From contig JAJDNY010000028.1 in NCBI GenBank assembly GCA_022340425.1, forward strand, positions 1-34,724: a DNA stretch of 34,724 nt, given 5' to 3'. The stretch comes from Desulfobacteraceae bacterium. Its GTDB lineage: Bacteria > Desulfobacterota > Desulfobacteria > Desulfobacterales > JAABRJ01. A program made the translations under genes and the position numbers. This document shows positions 14,183 through 23,377 of this stretch, in pieces; the stretch's first letter is position 1; every line of letters begins with the position of its first letter. The notes under the pieces are model-generated. The model had not been told where the DNA came from and did not search any database. It was given only the letters and a program-made list of their open reading frames with translations.

Positions 14183-17100
14183 ATGGCCATCAAAATCGGG
14201 TTTTACATCTGCCACTGCGGGATCAACATCGCCTACCGGGTCCGGGTAAGGGAGGTGGCCGATTTTGTCCGCGGCCTGAAACATGTGGTGGTGGCCCGCG
14301 ATTACAAATTCATGTGCTCGGACCCCGGCCAGGAAATGATCGAGAAGGATATCCGCGAGTACGGGCTCAACCGCGTGGTGGTGGCCTCCTGTTCGCCGCG
14401 ATTCCACGAAAAGACCTTCCAAGGGGCCTGCCAGCGGGCCGGTCTGAACCCCTACATGTTCCAGATGGCCTCGGTGCGTGAGCAGGTATCCTGGGTCACC
14501 CAGGATCCCGACGAGGCCACCCGCAAGGCCAAAACCCTGGCAGCGGCGGCCATCAATCGGGTGAACTTCCACGAGGCCCTGGAAACCCGTGAAGTGGCAG
14601 TCCACCCCGACCTGCTGGTGGTCGGCGGGGGGATCGCCGGCATGCAGGCGGCGCTGGATATCGGCAATGCCGGCCGCAAGGTCTACCTGGTGGAAAAGGA
14701 CACCACCATCGGGGGCCACATGCTGCAGTTCGACAAAACCTTTCCGACCCTGGACTGCGCCGCCTGTATCGGAACCCCCAAGATGGTGGAGGTGGCCCAG
14801 AACCCGAACATCGAACTGCTCTCCTACAGCGAGGTGACGGCGGTTTCGGGCTACATCGGCAACTACACGGTCAGCATCCGGCGCAAACCGCGCTACGTCA
14901 AGGAGGGGGTCTGCACCGGCTGCGGCGAGTGCACCAAGGTCTGCCCAGTGACGGCGCCCAGCGCCTGGGATCAGGGTCTGAGCCAGCGCAAGGCCATTTA
15001 CCGGGCCTTTCCCCAGGCGGTGCCGATCACCTTCTGCATCGACAAGCAGGACCGCGCACCCTGCACCACCACCTGCCCGGCCGGCATCAACGTCCAGGGC
15101 TACGTGCAGCTCATCGGCCAGGGCAAATACCGCGAAGCCGTGGCGCTGATCATGGAGCGGCTGCCCCTGCCGGGGATTCTCGGTCGGGTCTGCCCGCACC
15201 CCTGCGAGGCGGCCTGCCGCCGGGCCGAGGTGGACGCCCCGGTGGCCATCCGCGAACTCAAGCGCTTCGCGACCGACCAGGTGGACCCCGCCCAGCGCCC
15301 AAGGCCCGAGATCACCGAGCGCCCGGAGAAAATCGCGGTGATCGGCGGCGGCCCGGCCGGCCTAACGGCGGCCTACTTCGCCCGCCTCAAAGGCTACCAG
15401 GTGACCCTTTTCGAAGCCCTGGAAACCCTGGGCGGCATGCTGCGGGTGGGAATCCCCGACTACCGCCTGCCGTCTGCTGTGCTCGACGGCGAGATCGACT
15501 TCATCCTCGATCTGGGGGTCAACGCCCGCACCGGGATGCGCCTGGGACGCGATTTCACCCTGGCCGATCTTCAGCAGGAGGGCTTTGCCGCGATTTTTAT
15601 CGCCATTGGCTGCCACGCCTCCCTCAAGCTGGGAATACCCGGAGAGGACGAGACCCGCGGAGTGATCGACGCGGTGACCTTCCTGCGCGAGGTCAACCTG
15701 GGCGCACGCACCGCCGTCGGCAAACGGGTGGTGGTGGTCGGGGGCGGCAACGTGGCCATCGACGCCGCCCGCGTGGCGCGGCGGCTCGGCGCCGAAAAGG
15801 TGACCGTGGTCTACCGCCGCTCCGAGGCGGAGATGCCGGCCTACCCCGAGGAGGTCGCCGGCGCCCTGGCCGAGGGCGTTACCTTCGAATATCTCACCGC
15901 CCCGGTCCGCGTCCTCGGTCCCCAGGGCGCCGTCACCGGCTTTGAATGTCTGCGCACCCAGCTGGGGCCGCCGGACGGCAGCGGCCGACGGCGCCCGGTA
16001 CCGCTCGCCAACTCGGAATTCCAAATCCCCTGCGACACGGTGATCCCCGCCATCGGCCAGCGCACCGCAAGCGCGTGGTCGGCGGCCGAAACGGCCCCCG
16101 CCTGCACAGAGCGCGACACCATCGCGGTCAGCCCCGAGTCCATGTCCACCACCCTGCCCCACGTGTTTGCCGCCGGGGATGCGGTCACCGGCCCGGCGAC
16201 CGTCATCGAGGCGGTGGCCGGTGCCCGGCGGGCGGTGGCGGCCATGGACCGCTTCATCCGCGGGGAGACGATCGAGACCGCCGAGCGGCCCGCCGACCCT
16301 TCGGCGGCCTCGGCGGCCGGCTGGCGCGAAATCCCGAATGACCTCCCAACCGCCGAGCGTCTGCAGCCCGCGCATCTGTTGGCAGCAGAGCGCCCGACGG
16401 ACTTCGCCGAGGTGACCTCCGGGGTGACGCCCACAGCGGCCCGCCAGGAAGCCGAGCGCTGCCTCAACTGCGGGGTTTGCTCGGAGTGCATGGAATGCGT
16501 CAAGGTGTGCGAGGCCCGGGCCATCGACCACCGCATGCAGCCCGAAACCCTGGAAGTCCAAGTGGGCAGCATCATTCTGGCCACCGGCTACGACACCCTC
16601 GACCCCAGCCCCATGCATCCCTTCGGCTACGGCCGTTTGCCCAACGTGTTCACCAGCCTGGAATTCGAGCGCCTCAGCAACGCCACCGGCCCCACCGGCG
16701 GCAAAATCCTGATTCGCGACGAAAACGGGGACTTCACCCGGGTGCCCCGAAGCGTCGCCATCCTCCACTGCGTCGGCAGCCGGGACGTCAACTACCACGA
16801 ATACTGCTCGCGGGTCTGCTGCATGTACGCCCTGAAATACACCCACCTGCTCAAAGAGAAGATCGGCCACGACACGGCCGTCTACGATTTCTACATCGAC
16901 CAGCGCTGCTACGGCAAAGGCTACGAGGAATTCTATCGCCGCTGTCAGGAGGAGGGCACGATCTTCGTGCGCGGTAAAGTGGCCGAGATCACCGACCAGG
17001 CCGAGACGCCGTCGGAGAAGGGCAAGCTGGTGGCGATCGCCGAGGACACCCTGATGGGGCGCCGCATGCGGGTGCCGGTGGACATGGCCATCCTGTGCAC

Positions 17101-17593
17101 CGCCATCGAGGCCCGCACGGATGCCGCCGAGGTGGGCCGGATTTTCGGGGTCAATCAGGGCGCCGACGGCTTCTTCCTGGAGGAACACCCCAAGCTGGCG
17201 CCGCTGAACACCGCCACCGACGGCGTCTTTCTGGCCGGCACCTGCCAGGCCCCGCGGGATATCCCCGACACCGTCGCCCAGGCATCGGGGGCGGCGGCCA
17301 AGGCCCTGGCGCTCTCCACCCGGGGGTGGGTGGAAATCCCCTCGGCCATCTCCTGGATCGACCCGGACATCTGCGCCGGCTGCCAGGTCTGCATCGGGCT
17401 GTGCCCTTATGGTGCCATCGAGTTCGACCCGCGCCGCCAGGTCTCGGTGATCAACGAGGCGCTCTGCAAGGGCTGCGGCAGTTGCGCTGGCTTCTGCCCC
17501 AGCAGCGCCGCCCAGGTCCGGCACTTCAAGGAGAAACAGCTTTTTTCGGAGTTGGACGGGATCATGGACGCCCTCCATGAGGTCGGCCCGTAG
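14183..17593 (+). CDS. HdrA-like flavoprotein with inserted GltD/NfnB-type NAD(P)H module
   Basis: A 1136-residue cytoplasmic iron-sulfur flavoprotein. Residues 1-130 are the HdrA N-terminal domain (YICHCGINIA, then VVVASCSPRFHEKTF). HdrA FAD fold at 143-235 (VVGGGIAGMQAALDIG, IGGHMLQFDKTFP, CAACIGTPKMVE). Ferredoxin-like cysteines at 244-254 (CTGCGECTKVC). From about 285 to 700 lies a complete GltD/NfnB-like module: cysteine-rich N-terminus (CTTTCPAGINVQGY), FAD motif IGGGPAGLTAAYF (387-399), NAD(P) motif VVVGGGNVAIDAARVARRLG (517-536) and YRRSEAEMPA, suggesting NADPH or NADH. HdrA then resumes (ILATGYDTLDP, CVGSRDVNYHEYCSRVCCMYALK). A two-cluster ferredoxin domain ends the protein (1064-1105). 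It may let NAD(P)H feed an Hdr bifurcation site directly. ATG 14183 has GGGAG upstream. Confidence 0.93.
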   Translation: MAIKIGFYICHCGINIAYRVRVREVADFVRGLKHVVVARDYKFMCSDPGQEMIEKDIREYGLNRVVVASCSPRFHEKTFQGACQRAGLNPYMFQMASVREQVSWVTQDPDEATRKAKTLAAAAINRVNFHEALETREVAVHPDLLVVGGGIAGMQAALDIGNAGRKVYLVEKDTTIGGHMLQFDKTFPTLDCAACIGTPKMVEVAQNPNIELLSYSEVTAVSGYIGNYTVSIRRKPRYVKEGVCTGCGECTKVCPVTAPSAWDQGLSQRKAIYRAFPQAVPITFCIDKQDRAPCTTTCPAGINVQGYVQLIGQGKYREAVALIMERLPLPGILGRVCPHPCEAACRRAEVDAPVAIRELKRFATDQVDPAQRPRPEITERPEKIAVIGGGPAGLTAAYFARLKGYQVTLFEALETLGGMLRVGIPDYRLPSAVLDGEIDFILDLGVNARTGMRLGRDFTLADLQQEGFAAIFIAIGCHASLKLGIPGEDETRGVIDAVTFLREVNLGARTAVGKRVVVVGGGNVAIDAARVARRLGAEKVTVVYRRSEAEMPAYPEEVAGALAEGVTFEYLTAPVRVLGPQGAVTGFECLRTQLGPPDGSGRRRPVPLANSEFQIPCDTVIPAIGQRTASAWSAAETAPACTERDTIAVSPESMSTTLPHVFAAGDAVTGPATVIEAVAGARRAVAAMDRFIRGETIETAERPADPSAASAAGWREIPNDLPTAERLQPAHLLAAERPTDFAEVTSGVTPTAARQEAERCLNCGVCSECMECVKVCEARAIDHRMQPETLEVQVGSIILATGYDTLDPSPMHPFGYGRLPNVFTSLEFERLSNATGPTGGKILIRDENGDFTRVPRSVAILHCVGSRDVNYHEYCSRVCCMYALKYTHLLKEKIGHDTAVYDFYIDQRCYGKGYEEFYRRCQEEGTIFVRGKVAEITDQAETPSEKGKLVAIAEDTLMGRRMRVPVDMAILCTAIEARTDAAEVGRIFGVNQGADGFFLEEHPKLAPLNTATDGVFLAGTCQAPRDIPDTVAQASGAAAKALALSTRGWVEIPSAISWIDPDICAGCQVCIGLCPYGAIEFDPRRQVSVINEALCKGCGSCAGFCPSSAAQVRHFKEKQLFSELDGIMDALHEVGP

Positions 17594-17649
17594 CCCGCGA
17601 TCCGGGCTTGTCTGCCGATACCCGCCACCCCTCGCTACTGGAGGCAACC

Positions 17650-18072
17650 ATGGACGCTTTCGAACCCACCCTGATCGCCTTTGTCTGCAACTGGTGCACC
17701 TACACGGCCGCCGACCTGGCCGGCACCTCGCGCCTGAGCTATCCGCCCAACGTGCGCCTGGTGCGGGTGATGTGCACGGGCATGGTGGACCCCAAATACG
17801 TGATCAAGGCCCTGCTGGAAGGGGCCGACGGGGTGCTGGTCAGCGGTTGTCATCCGGGCGACTGCCATTACATCAACGGCAACTTCAAGGCCCGCCGGCG
17901 CATCAAGCTCCTCCAGGAGATCCTGCCCCAGTTCGGGTTCGCCCCCGAGCGGCTGAAACTCACCTGGATCGGCGCCAGCGACGGCATCCAGTTTGCCGAC
18001 ACCATTACCCAGCTGGTGGCGCGGCTGAAGGCCCTGGGTCCCAGCGAGGCCCGCAGCCAGATGGTGATCTGA
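17650..18072 (+). CDS. mvhD: MvhD/FlpD-type iron-sulfur electron transfer subunit
   Basis: This 140-residue protein is the normal length for the delta subunit of methyl viologen-reducing hydrogenase. Family motifs are AFVCNWCTYTAADLAG near the N-terminus, VRVMCTGMVDPKYVIKALLEGADGV, and VSGCHPGDCHYINGN; the Cys residues hold an iron-sulfur cluster. In methanogens MvhD passes electrons from hydrogenase or formate dehydrogenase to HdrA. In sulfate reducers it serves other donors. No hydrogenase catalytic genes are nearby, so here the source may be the GltD module of HdrA-1 or the FrhB-like protein. ATG 17650 has a perfect GGAGG 5 bases upstream, preferred over an upstream start at 17608. Confidence 0.93.
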   Translation: MDAFEPTLIAFVCNWCTYTAADLAGTSRLSYPPNVRLVRVMCTGMVDPKYVIKALLEGADGVLVSGCHPGDCHYINGNFKARRRIKLLQEILPQFGFAPERLKLTWIGASDGIQFADTITQLVARLKALGPSEARSQMVI

Positions 18073-18123
18073 GTGTACCCCTGCAAACGGGGGCCATCCG
18101 ATTGGGCCCCTGCGGAGGACCCC

Positions 18124-19260
18124 ATGGCGCGCATGCTGAAAATCGACGTGACCGCCGGTGACATCCTGCCGGCGCTGCAGGCCTTCTTGAAATCGGTGCT
18201 GGCCCAGGAGGAGATCAGCGCCCTGCTGGTTCCGCTGCACCTGCCGGCGAAAGCGCGGGTGATGCCGACCCTGGTGTCGGATCCCGCCAGGCTTGACGCA
18301 GCCGACCCGCTGGCGCCGGCCTTTCCCTTGAACGCCGCGCGCCTGGCGGCGCGCCTGACCCGCCGCGGCGCCGGCGGCCGGATCGCGGCGGTCCTGCGGC
18401 CGTGCGAAATCCGCGCCCTGGTCGAACTGGTCAAGCTCAAACAGGCCAGCACCGAGGACCTTATTTTGATCGGGATCGACTGCCTGGGCGCCTTCACCAA
18501 CCGCGACTACACCCGCTATGCGGCGAAAACCGGCGCCGAGGCCACGGCCGCGTTTTACCGCGCCATCCTGGCCGATGGAAGGCCGCCGGAGGCGTTCGAG
18601 CTGGCGCCGGCCTGCCGGGTCTGCGAACACCCCGTAGCCGAAGGGGCCGACATCTTAATCGGGCTTTACGGCGCCGCCCCCGGGGGGCCGCTGTGGGCCG
18701 AGGCCCGGACCCCCCAGGGGGAGGCGTTCCTGGAGCAGCTCGGGGCGGGGTCCACGGAGGCCCCCGCCGGACGCTCGGCGGCGGTTGCCGCCCTCGTCGC
18801 CGAGCGCAGCGCGCGCCGGGACGCGATGTTCGCCGCCACCCGGGAGCAAACCGGCAGCCTGGAGAAACTCAGCGCCTATCTGGCCGCCTGCATCAACTGC
18901 TACAACTGCCGGGTGGCCTGCCCGGTCTGCTACTGCCGGGAGTGCGTTTTCGTCACCGACGTCTTCGACCACGAACCGTTCCAGTATCTCAAGTGGGCCC
19001 ATCGCAAGGGGGCCGTCAAGATGCCCACCGACACGATTTTCTTTCACCTGACGCGGCTAGCCCACATCAGCACATCCTGCGTGGGCTGCGGCCAGTGCTC
19101 CAACGCCTGCCCCAACGAGATCGCCGTCATGGAGCTCTTTCGCAGCGTTTCCCACCGCACCCAGGCGGCGTTCGAGTACGAAGCCGGCCGCAGCCTGGAC
19201 GAACCGCTTCCGCTGGCGGTCTTCAAAGAGGATGAATTCGGGGAGGTCACCGGCCTGTAA
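18124..19260 (+). CDS. FrhB/FdhB-like iron-sulfur flavoprotein
   Basis: A 378-residue protein with the C-terminal FrhB/FdhB domain of coenzyme F420 hydrogenase or dehydrogenase beta subunits. AAVLRPCEIRALVELVKLKQ (88-107) and LILIGIDCLGAF (113-124) are the hallmark segments. Two cysteine clusters follow: CINCYNCRVACPVCYC (256-271), and the ferredoxin motif CVGCGQCSNACP (319-330). In methanogens the family binds FAD and exchanges hydride with F420. In Desulfobacterota its electron partner is unclear and may be ferredoxin or formate-derived electrons. GGAGG stands 5 bases before ATG 18124. Its place between mvhD and the second hdrA gene argues it is part of the same complex. Confidence 0.87.
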   Translation: MARMLKIDVTAGDILPALQAFLKSVLAQEEISALLVPLHLPAKARVMPTLVSDPARLDAADPLAPAFPLNAARLAARLTRRGAGGRIAAVLRPCEIRALVELVKLKQASTEDLILIGIDCLGAFTNRDYTRYAAKTGAEATAAFYRAILADGRPPEAFELAPACRVCEHPVAEGADILIGLYGAAPGGPLWAEARTPQGEAFLEQLGAGSTEAPAGRSAAVAALVAERSARRDAMFAATREQTGSLEKLSAYLAACINCYNCRVACPVCYCRECVFVTDVFDHEPFQYLKWAHRKGAVKMPTDTIFFHLTRLAHISTSCVGCGQCSNACPNEIAVMELFRSVSHRTQAAFEYEAGRSLDEPLPLAVFKEDEFGEVTGL

Positions 19261-19326
19261 CCCCACGCTCCGGCCCGCCGCAGCGGCGGCAATGACCCGG
19301 GAGACCACCACTAACAGAGGCCAGCC

Positions 19327-22300
19327 ATGAAACGAAAAATCGGCAGCGCAATGGTCGTCGGCGCCGGGATCGCCGGCATCCGGGCAGCCCTGGATCTGGC
19401 CGAAACCGGCTACGGCGTCACCCTGATCGACCGCGCAGGGCATATCGGCGGGATTCTCAGTCAATTGGACTACCAGTTCCCCAGCAATGGCTGCGGCATG
19501 TGCAAGATGCTGCCGCTGGTGGCGCGCGACGCCGGCTCCCAGTACTGTTTGCGCAAGGGGCTTTTCCACGAGAATATCGAGATCCTGCTGGCCACCGAGA
19601 TCGCCGCGATCTCGGGCGAGGCCGGCCATTTCGAGGTGACCCTGCGGCAGACGCCAAACCCGGTGGACCCGGAGCGCTGCATCGGCTGCGGGGCCTGCAC
19701 GGCCGTCTGCCCGGTGTCGGTGCCCGATGAATTCAACGCCGGGCTCAGCTTGCGCAAGGCCATCTACCTGCCCGTGCCACATGCCGTCCCCAACCCCTTC
19801 AGGATCGATACGGCGGCCTGCACCGGCTGCGGCGCGTGTGTCGCGGCCTGCCCCACCGGTGCCATCCAGCTGGGTGACAAGGGACGGGAACGCTTCCGGG
19901 TGCTGGTGGTGGATGACGAACTGATCGTGCGGGATTCCATCCACGCCTGGCTGACCGACGAGGGCTACACGGTGGAGATGGCCGCCGGCGGCCAGGAGGC
20001 CTTGGAGCGGCTGAGCCGGGAGCGGTTCCAGCTGATGCTGCTGGATATCAAGATGCCCGGCATGGATGGGGTCGAAGTCCTGCAAAAAGCCCGGGAAATT
20101 CAGCCGGACCTGTGCGTGGTGATGATGACCGCCTATGCCACGGTTGAAACAGCCATCGAGGCCATGAAGGCCGGCGCGCGCGAATACCTGCTCAAGCCCT
20201 TCGATCCCGACACCCTCAGCGATCAGGTGGGGCGCATTCACCATCAAAGCGAGCTGGCCGAAGCGCGGCGAATGGAGACCGGCGCACTGATCCTCTGCGG
20301 GGGGACCGATTACTTCGACCCGTCGGAGGGCAAAAACCCCTTTGCCTACCGGCAAAACCCCCATGTGCTGACCAGCCTGGAATTCGAACGGATCTTAAGC
20401 GGCACCGGCCCCAGCGGCGGGCGGCTGGTGCGCCCGGTAGACGGCAAAACGATCACCAAGATCGCTTGGATCCAGTGCGTCGGCTCCCGCGATCTTCAAA
20501 GCGGAGCGGACTTCTGCTCCACCGTCTGCTGCATGTATGCCATCAAGGAGGCCCTCCTGGCCCGTGAAAAAGCCGCCGCCATAAACACGACGATCTTCTA
20601 CATGGACTTGCGCACCCCCGGAAAGTCATTCCAGCGCTACCGCGACCGGGCCGAGCGGGAAGCGGGCGTGCGGTTTGAGCGGGGCCGGATCCACTCCGTG
20701 ATCCCCGACCCGGACAGCGGCGACCCCGTACTGGCCTACGTTTCCCTGGAGGGCGAACGCCGCCAGGAGCGCTTTGACCTGGTGGTGCTCTCCGTCGGCC
20801 AGCGGCCGGCGGCCGGTGCGGCCCAACTGGCCGAAATCGCCGGGATCGAACTGAACCCCTGGGGGTTTGCCCGCAGCGCCCCGTTTTCCCTGACCAGAAG
20901 CAGCCGCGAGGGCATTTTCCTGGGGGGCGCCTTTGCCGGCCTGGAGGACATCTCCGAAGCGGTCATCCGGGCCAGTTCGGCCGCCTTGAGCGCCTCGCGG
21001 GTGCTCCACGCCGGCGGCGGCAGCCTGGGCGCGGCCCCATCGCCGGCGCCGACCTTTCGGGACGTCAGCCGCGAGGCGCCACGGGTCGGGGTGGTTTGCT
21101 GCACCTGCGGCGGGGCCCTGCCGCTGACCGAAGACCTGTCCGCCCGCCTGCAGCAGGACCCCGCGGTGGCCTGGGTCGCCGCCCTGGAAAACACCTGCAC
21201 CGCCCAGGGCTGGAGCGCCCTAATGGACCTGGTGAAGGCCCGGAACGCCAACCGTCTGGTGCTTGCCGCCTGCCAGCCCTACAGTTACGCCCGCAAACTG
21301 GGTGAACTGGCCGCGGCCGTCGGGCTGGAACCGGCCCTGATGACGGTGGTGGACATCCGCAGCCTCCTGCCCGCCGGCGCCGCCACCGGCCCGGCACCCG
21401 CGGAGCTGGCGCGGGTCGTGGCGATGGGGGTTGCCGCGCTGAAAACCGTGGCGCCGGGGCCGGTAGCCAGCATCGCAGTGGTCCAGGAGGCGCTGGTGGT
21501 GGGCGGCGGAATCGCCGGCATGACCGCGGCCCTGGGAATCGCCGACCATGGCTATGCGGTAAACCTGGTGGAGCAGGCCGAGAACCTGGGCGGCAACCTG
21601 AACTGGCTGGTCTCCACCTTGGACGACCAAGACCCCAGGGCCCTGCTGGGCGAGACCGTCGCCCGGGTGCAAAACCACCCCCGCATCACGGTCCACACCG
21701 GCAGCCGGGTGGCCGGGGGTTACGGCGAGGTCGGCCATTTTTTGACCACCATCACGGGACCCGAAGGGCGGACCATCACCCTGGAGCACGGGGCGGCGAT
21801 TCTGGCCACCGGCGGCAGCGAGGCGCCCACCACGGCCTACGGCCACGGGGAAAACGCCGCCGTGACGACCTTGAAGGGGATGGAAATCGGTCTGGCCAGC
21901 GGAACCATCGATCCTGCCGGCCTGACGGCCGTCGTCATGATCCAGTGTGTGGAGTGCCGCGAGGAACCCCGCAACTACTGCAGCCGGGTCTGCTGCCCCT
22001 CAGCCCTCAAACACGCTCTCGGGCTCAAAAAACGCAACCCGGATATCGGGGTCTACGTTTTGTACCGGGACCTGATGAGCTGCGGCTTCAGCGAAACCTA
22101 CTACACCCGGGCGCGTCAGGCCGGAATCCTGTTTTTTCCTTACAGCCTGGAGCGTAAGCCCGAGGTGACCATCGACGCCCAAGGCCGGCCGCTGGTGACG
22201 GCCTTCGAACCGCTGGTCGAGCGTGAGGTCGCCATTTCCGCCGATCTCGTGGTGTTGGCCACCGGCATCGTGCCCCATCTGCCGGCAGCGCTGGTGGACG

Positions 22301-22740
22301 CATTCGGCGTCACCCGCGACCGGGACGGATTTTTCCAGGAGGCGGAATCCAAGTGGCGGCCGGTGGATGCCATCAAGGAAGGGGTCTTCGCCTGCGGTCT
22401 GGTGCGCGCACCCCACGGTATCCCGCAATCGATTGCCGAGGCCGAGGCCGCAGCCCAGCGGACCCTGCGCATACTGGGGCGCGAGCGCCTGCCGGCGGCC
22501 AAGGTGGTGGCCGAGGTGCGCCACAGCCTCTGCAGCCGCTGTGAACGCTGCCTGGACGCCTGCCCCTACGGCGCCCGGCACCGCAACCCGGAACTGGACA
22601 GAATCGAGGTCAACCCGGCCATGTGCCAGGGCTGCGGGGCCTGCGCCGCGGTCTGCCCCAACAGCGCAGCGATTGTGGCGGGCTTTACGGACACCCGGAT
22701 GATGGCGGTGATCGACGCCGCACTGGAGGGGGTGTCGTGA
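19327..22740 (+). CDS. Tandem HdrA flavoprotein with an embedded receiver domain
   Basis: A 1137-residue cytoplasmic protein made of two HdrA cores in one chain. First core: FAD motif VVGAGIAGIRAALDLAETG (10-28), CGMCKMLP (56-63), and two ferredoxin motifs CIGCGACTAVC and CTGCGACVAAC (118-128, 165-175). A complete CheY-like receiver follows at about 190-305, then the core resumes with ILCGGTDYFDP, CVGSRD and CSTVCCMYAIK. Second core: CCTCGG near 591, FAD motif VVGGGIAGMTAALGIADHG (724-742), CSRVCCPSALK, and a C-terminal two-cluster ferredoxin (1069-1110). Receiver key residues are Asp196/Asp197, phosphoacceptor Asp240, Thr268 and Lys290, all canonical and NtrC-like. HdrA carries the bifurcating FAD in known complexes. 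Phospho-control of it is inferred, not shown. AGAGG precedes ATG 19327. Confidence 0.95.
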   Translation: MKRKIGSAMVVGAGIAGIRAALDLAETGYGVTLIDRAGHIGGILSQLDYQFPSNGCGMCKMLPLVARDAGSQYCLRKGLFHENIEILLATEIAAISGEAGHFEVTLRQTPNPVDPERCIGCGACTAVCPVSVPDEFNAGLSLRKAIYLPVPHAVPNPFRIDTAACTGCGACVAACPTGAIQLGDKGRERFRVLVVDDELIVRDSIHAWLTDEGYTVEMAAGGQEALERLSRERFQLMLLDIKMPGMDGVEVLQKAREIQPDLCVVMMTAYATVETAIEAMKAGAREYLLKPFDPDTLSDQVGRIHHQSELAEARRMETGALILCGGTDYFDPSEGKNPFAYRQNPHVLTSLEFERILSGTGPSGGRLVRPVDGKTITKIAWIQCVGSRDLQSGADFCSTVCCMYAIKEALLAREKAAAINTTIFYMDLRTPGKSFQRYRDRAEREAGVRFERGRIHSVIPDPDSGDPVLAYVSLEGERRQERFDLVVLSVGQRPAAGAAQLAEIAGIELNPWGFARSAPFSLTRSSREGIFLGGAFAGLEDISEAVIRASSAALSASRVLHAGGGSLGAAPSPAPTFRDVSREAPRVGVVCCTCGGALPLTEDLSARLQQDPAVAWVAALENTCTAQGWSALMDLVKARNANRLVLAACQPYSYARKLGELAAAVGLEPALMTVVDIRSLLPAGAATGPAPAELARVVAMGVAALKTVAPGPVASIAVVQEALVVGGGIAGMTAALGIADHGYAVNLVEQAENLGGNLNWLVSTLDDQDPRALLGETVARVQNHPRITVHTGSRVAGGYGEVGHFLTTITGPEGRTITLEHGAAILATGGSEAPTTAYGHGENAAVTTLKGMEIGLASGTIDPAGLTAVVMIQCVECREEPRNYCSRVCCPSALKHALGLKKRNPDIGVYVLYRDLMSCGFSETYYTRARQAGILFFPYSLERKPEVTIDAQGRPLVTAFEPLVEREVAISADLVVLATGIVPHLPAALVDAFGVTRDRDGFFQEAESKWRPVDAIKEGVFACGLVRAPHGIPQSIAEAEAAAQRTLRILGRERLPAAKVVAEVRHSLCSRCERCLDACPYGARHRNPELDRIEVNPAMCQGCGACAAVCPNSAAIVAGFTDTRMMAVIDAALEGVS

Positions 22741-22801
22741 GCGCCGCCTGCGGCGCCCCGGCCGCCAGCCCGTTTCCCTGCCAACGGCGGAAGGAGTTCA
22801 G

Positions 22802-23377
22802 ATGAAAGTCAGCGCCAGCGCAAACCCTCCGGCTGCAGACGCCGGTGACGACGACTTGCTGAGGGAGATTCGCGCCATGGTCAGCGCCTGCATTCAATGC
22901 GGCACCTGCAGCGGCTCGTGCCCCAACGCGCATGCCATGGACTACACCCCCCGCCAGCTCTGGCGCATGGTGCAGATGGGGGAGCAGGACCGCATCTTTG
23001 AGAGCAAAACCTTCGCCCTCTGCTCGGCCTGCTACACCTGCAGCCTGCGCTGCCCCCGGGGTCTGCCGCTGACCGACGCCATGGCGGCCCTCAAACAGGC
23101 CGCGGCCCGTGCGGACGTCCCGGCTTTCCGGCCGAGCGCCCGATTCTACGGCAGCTTTCTGGAAAGCGTGCGCCGCCACGGGCGGGTGCGCGAGAGCGAA
23201 TTCATGACGCTCTATTTCCTGGCCATGAAAAACCCGCTGCTGCCGATGAAGTTTGCACCGCTGGGTCTCAAGCTGATGGGCAAGGGCAAGCTGCAGATGG
23301 CCCTGCCGACCGGAGCCGGCCGGGGGACCCTGGATGCCATCTTTGAAAAAGTCGCTGAACTGGAGGGGCGCTCATGA
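22802..23377 (+). CDS. hdrC: Heterodisulfide reductase-like subunit C
   Basis: This 191-residue iron-sulfur protein links HdrA to HdrB. Two [4Fe-4S] motifs are visible: CIQCGTCSGSC (Cys30, 33, 36, 40) and CSACYTCSLRC (Cys74, 77, 80, 84), each followed by Pro as usual. The region between them (YTPRQLWRMVQMGEQDRI) matches HdrC. The C-terminal helical part includes a mildly hydrophobic stretch but no clear membrane span, so the protein is cytoplasmic. ATG 22802 has AAGGAG 5 bases upstream. The end overlaps the hdrB start by 4 bases (ATGA), which predicts coupled, equimolar synthesis. Confidence 0.95.
   Translation: MKVSASANPPAADAGDDDLLREIRAMVSACIQCGTCSGSCPNAHAMDYTPRQLWRMVQMGEQDRIFESKTFALCSACYTCSLRCPRGLPLTDAMAALKQAAARADVPAFRPSARFYGSFLESVRRHGRVRESEFMTLYFLAMKNPLLPMKFAPLGLKLMGKGKLQMALPTGAGRGTLDAIFEKVAELEGRS

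Noticed and set aside
15362-17647. 761-codon open frame on the minus strand opposite HdrA-1
   Set aside because: It is a shadow of the GC-rich hdr gene; its translation has no family motifs and is rich in Gly, Ala, His and Arg, as expected for antisense of high-GC coding DNA.
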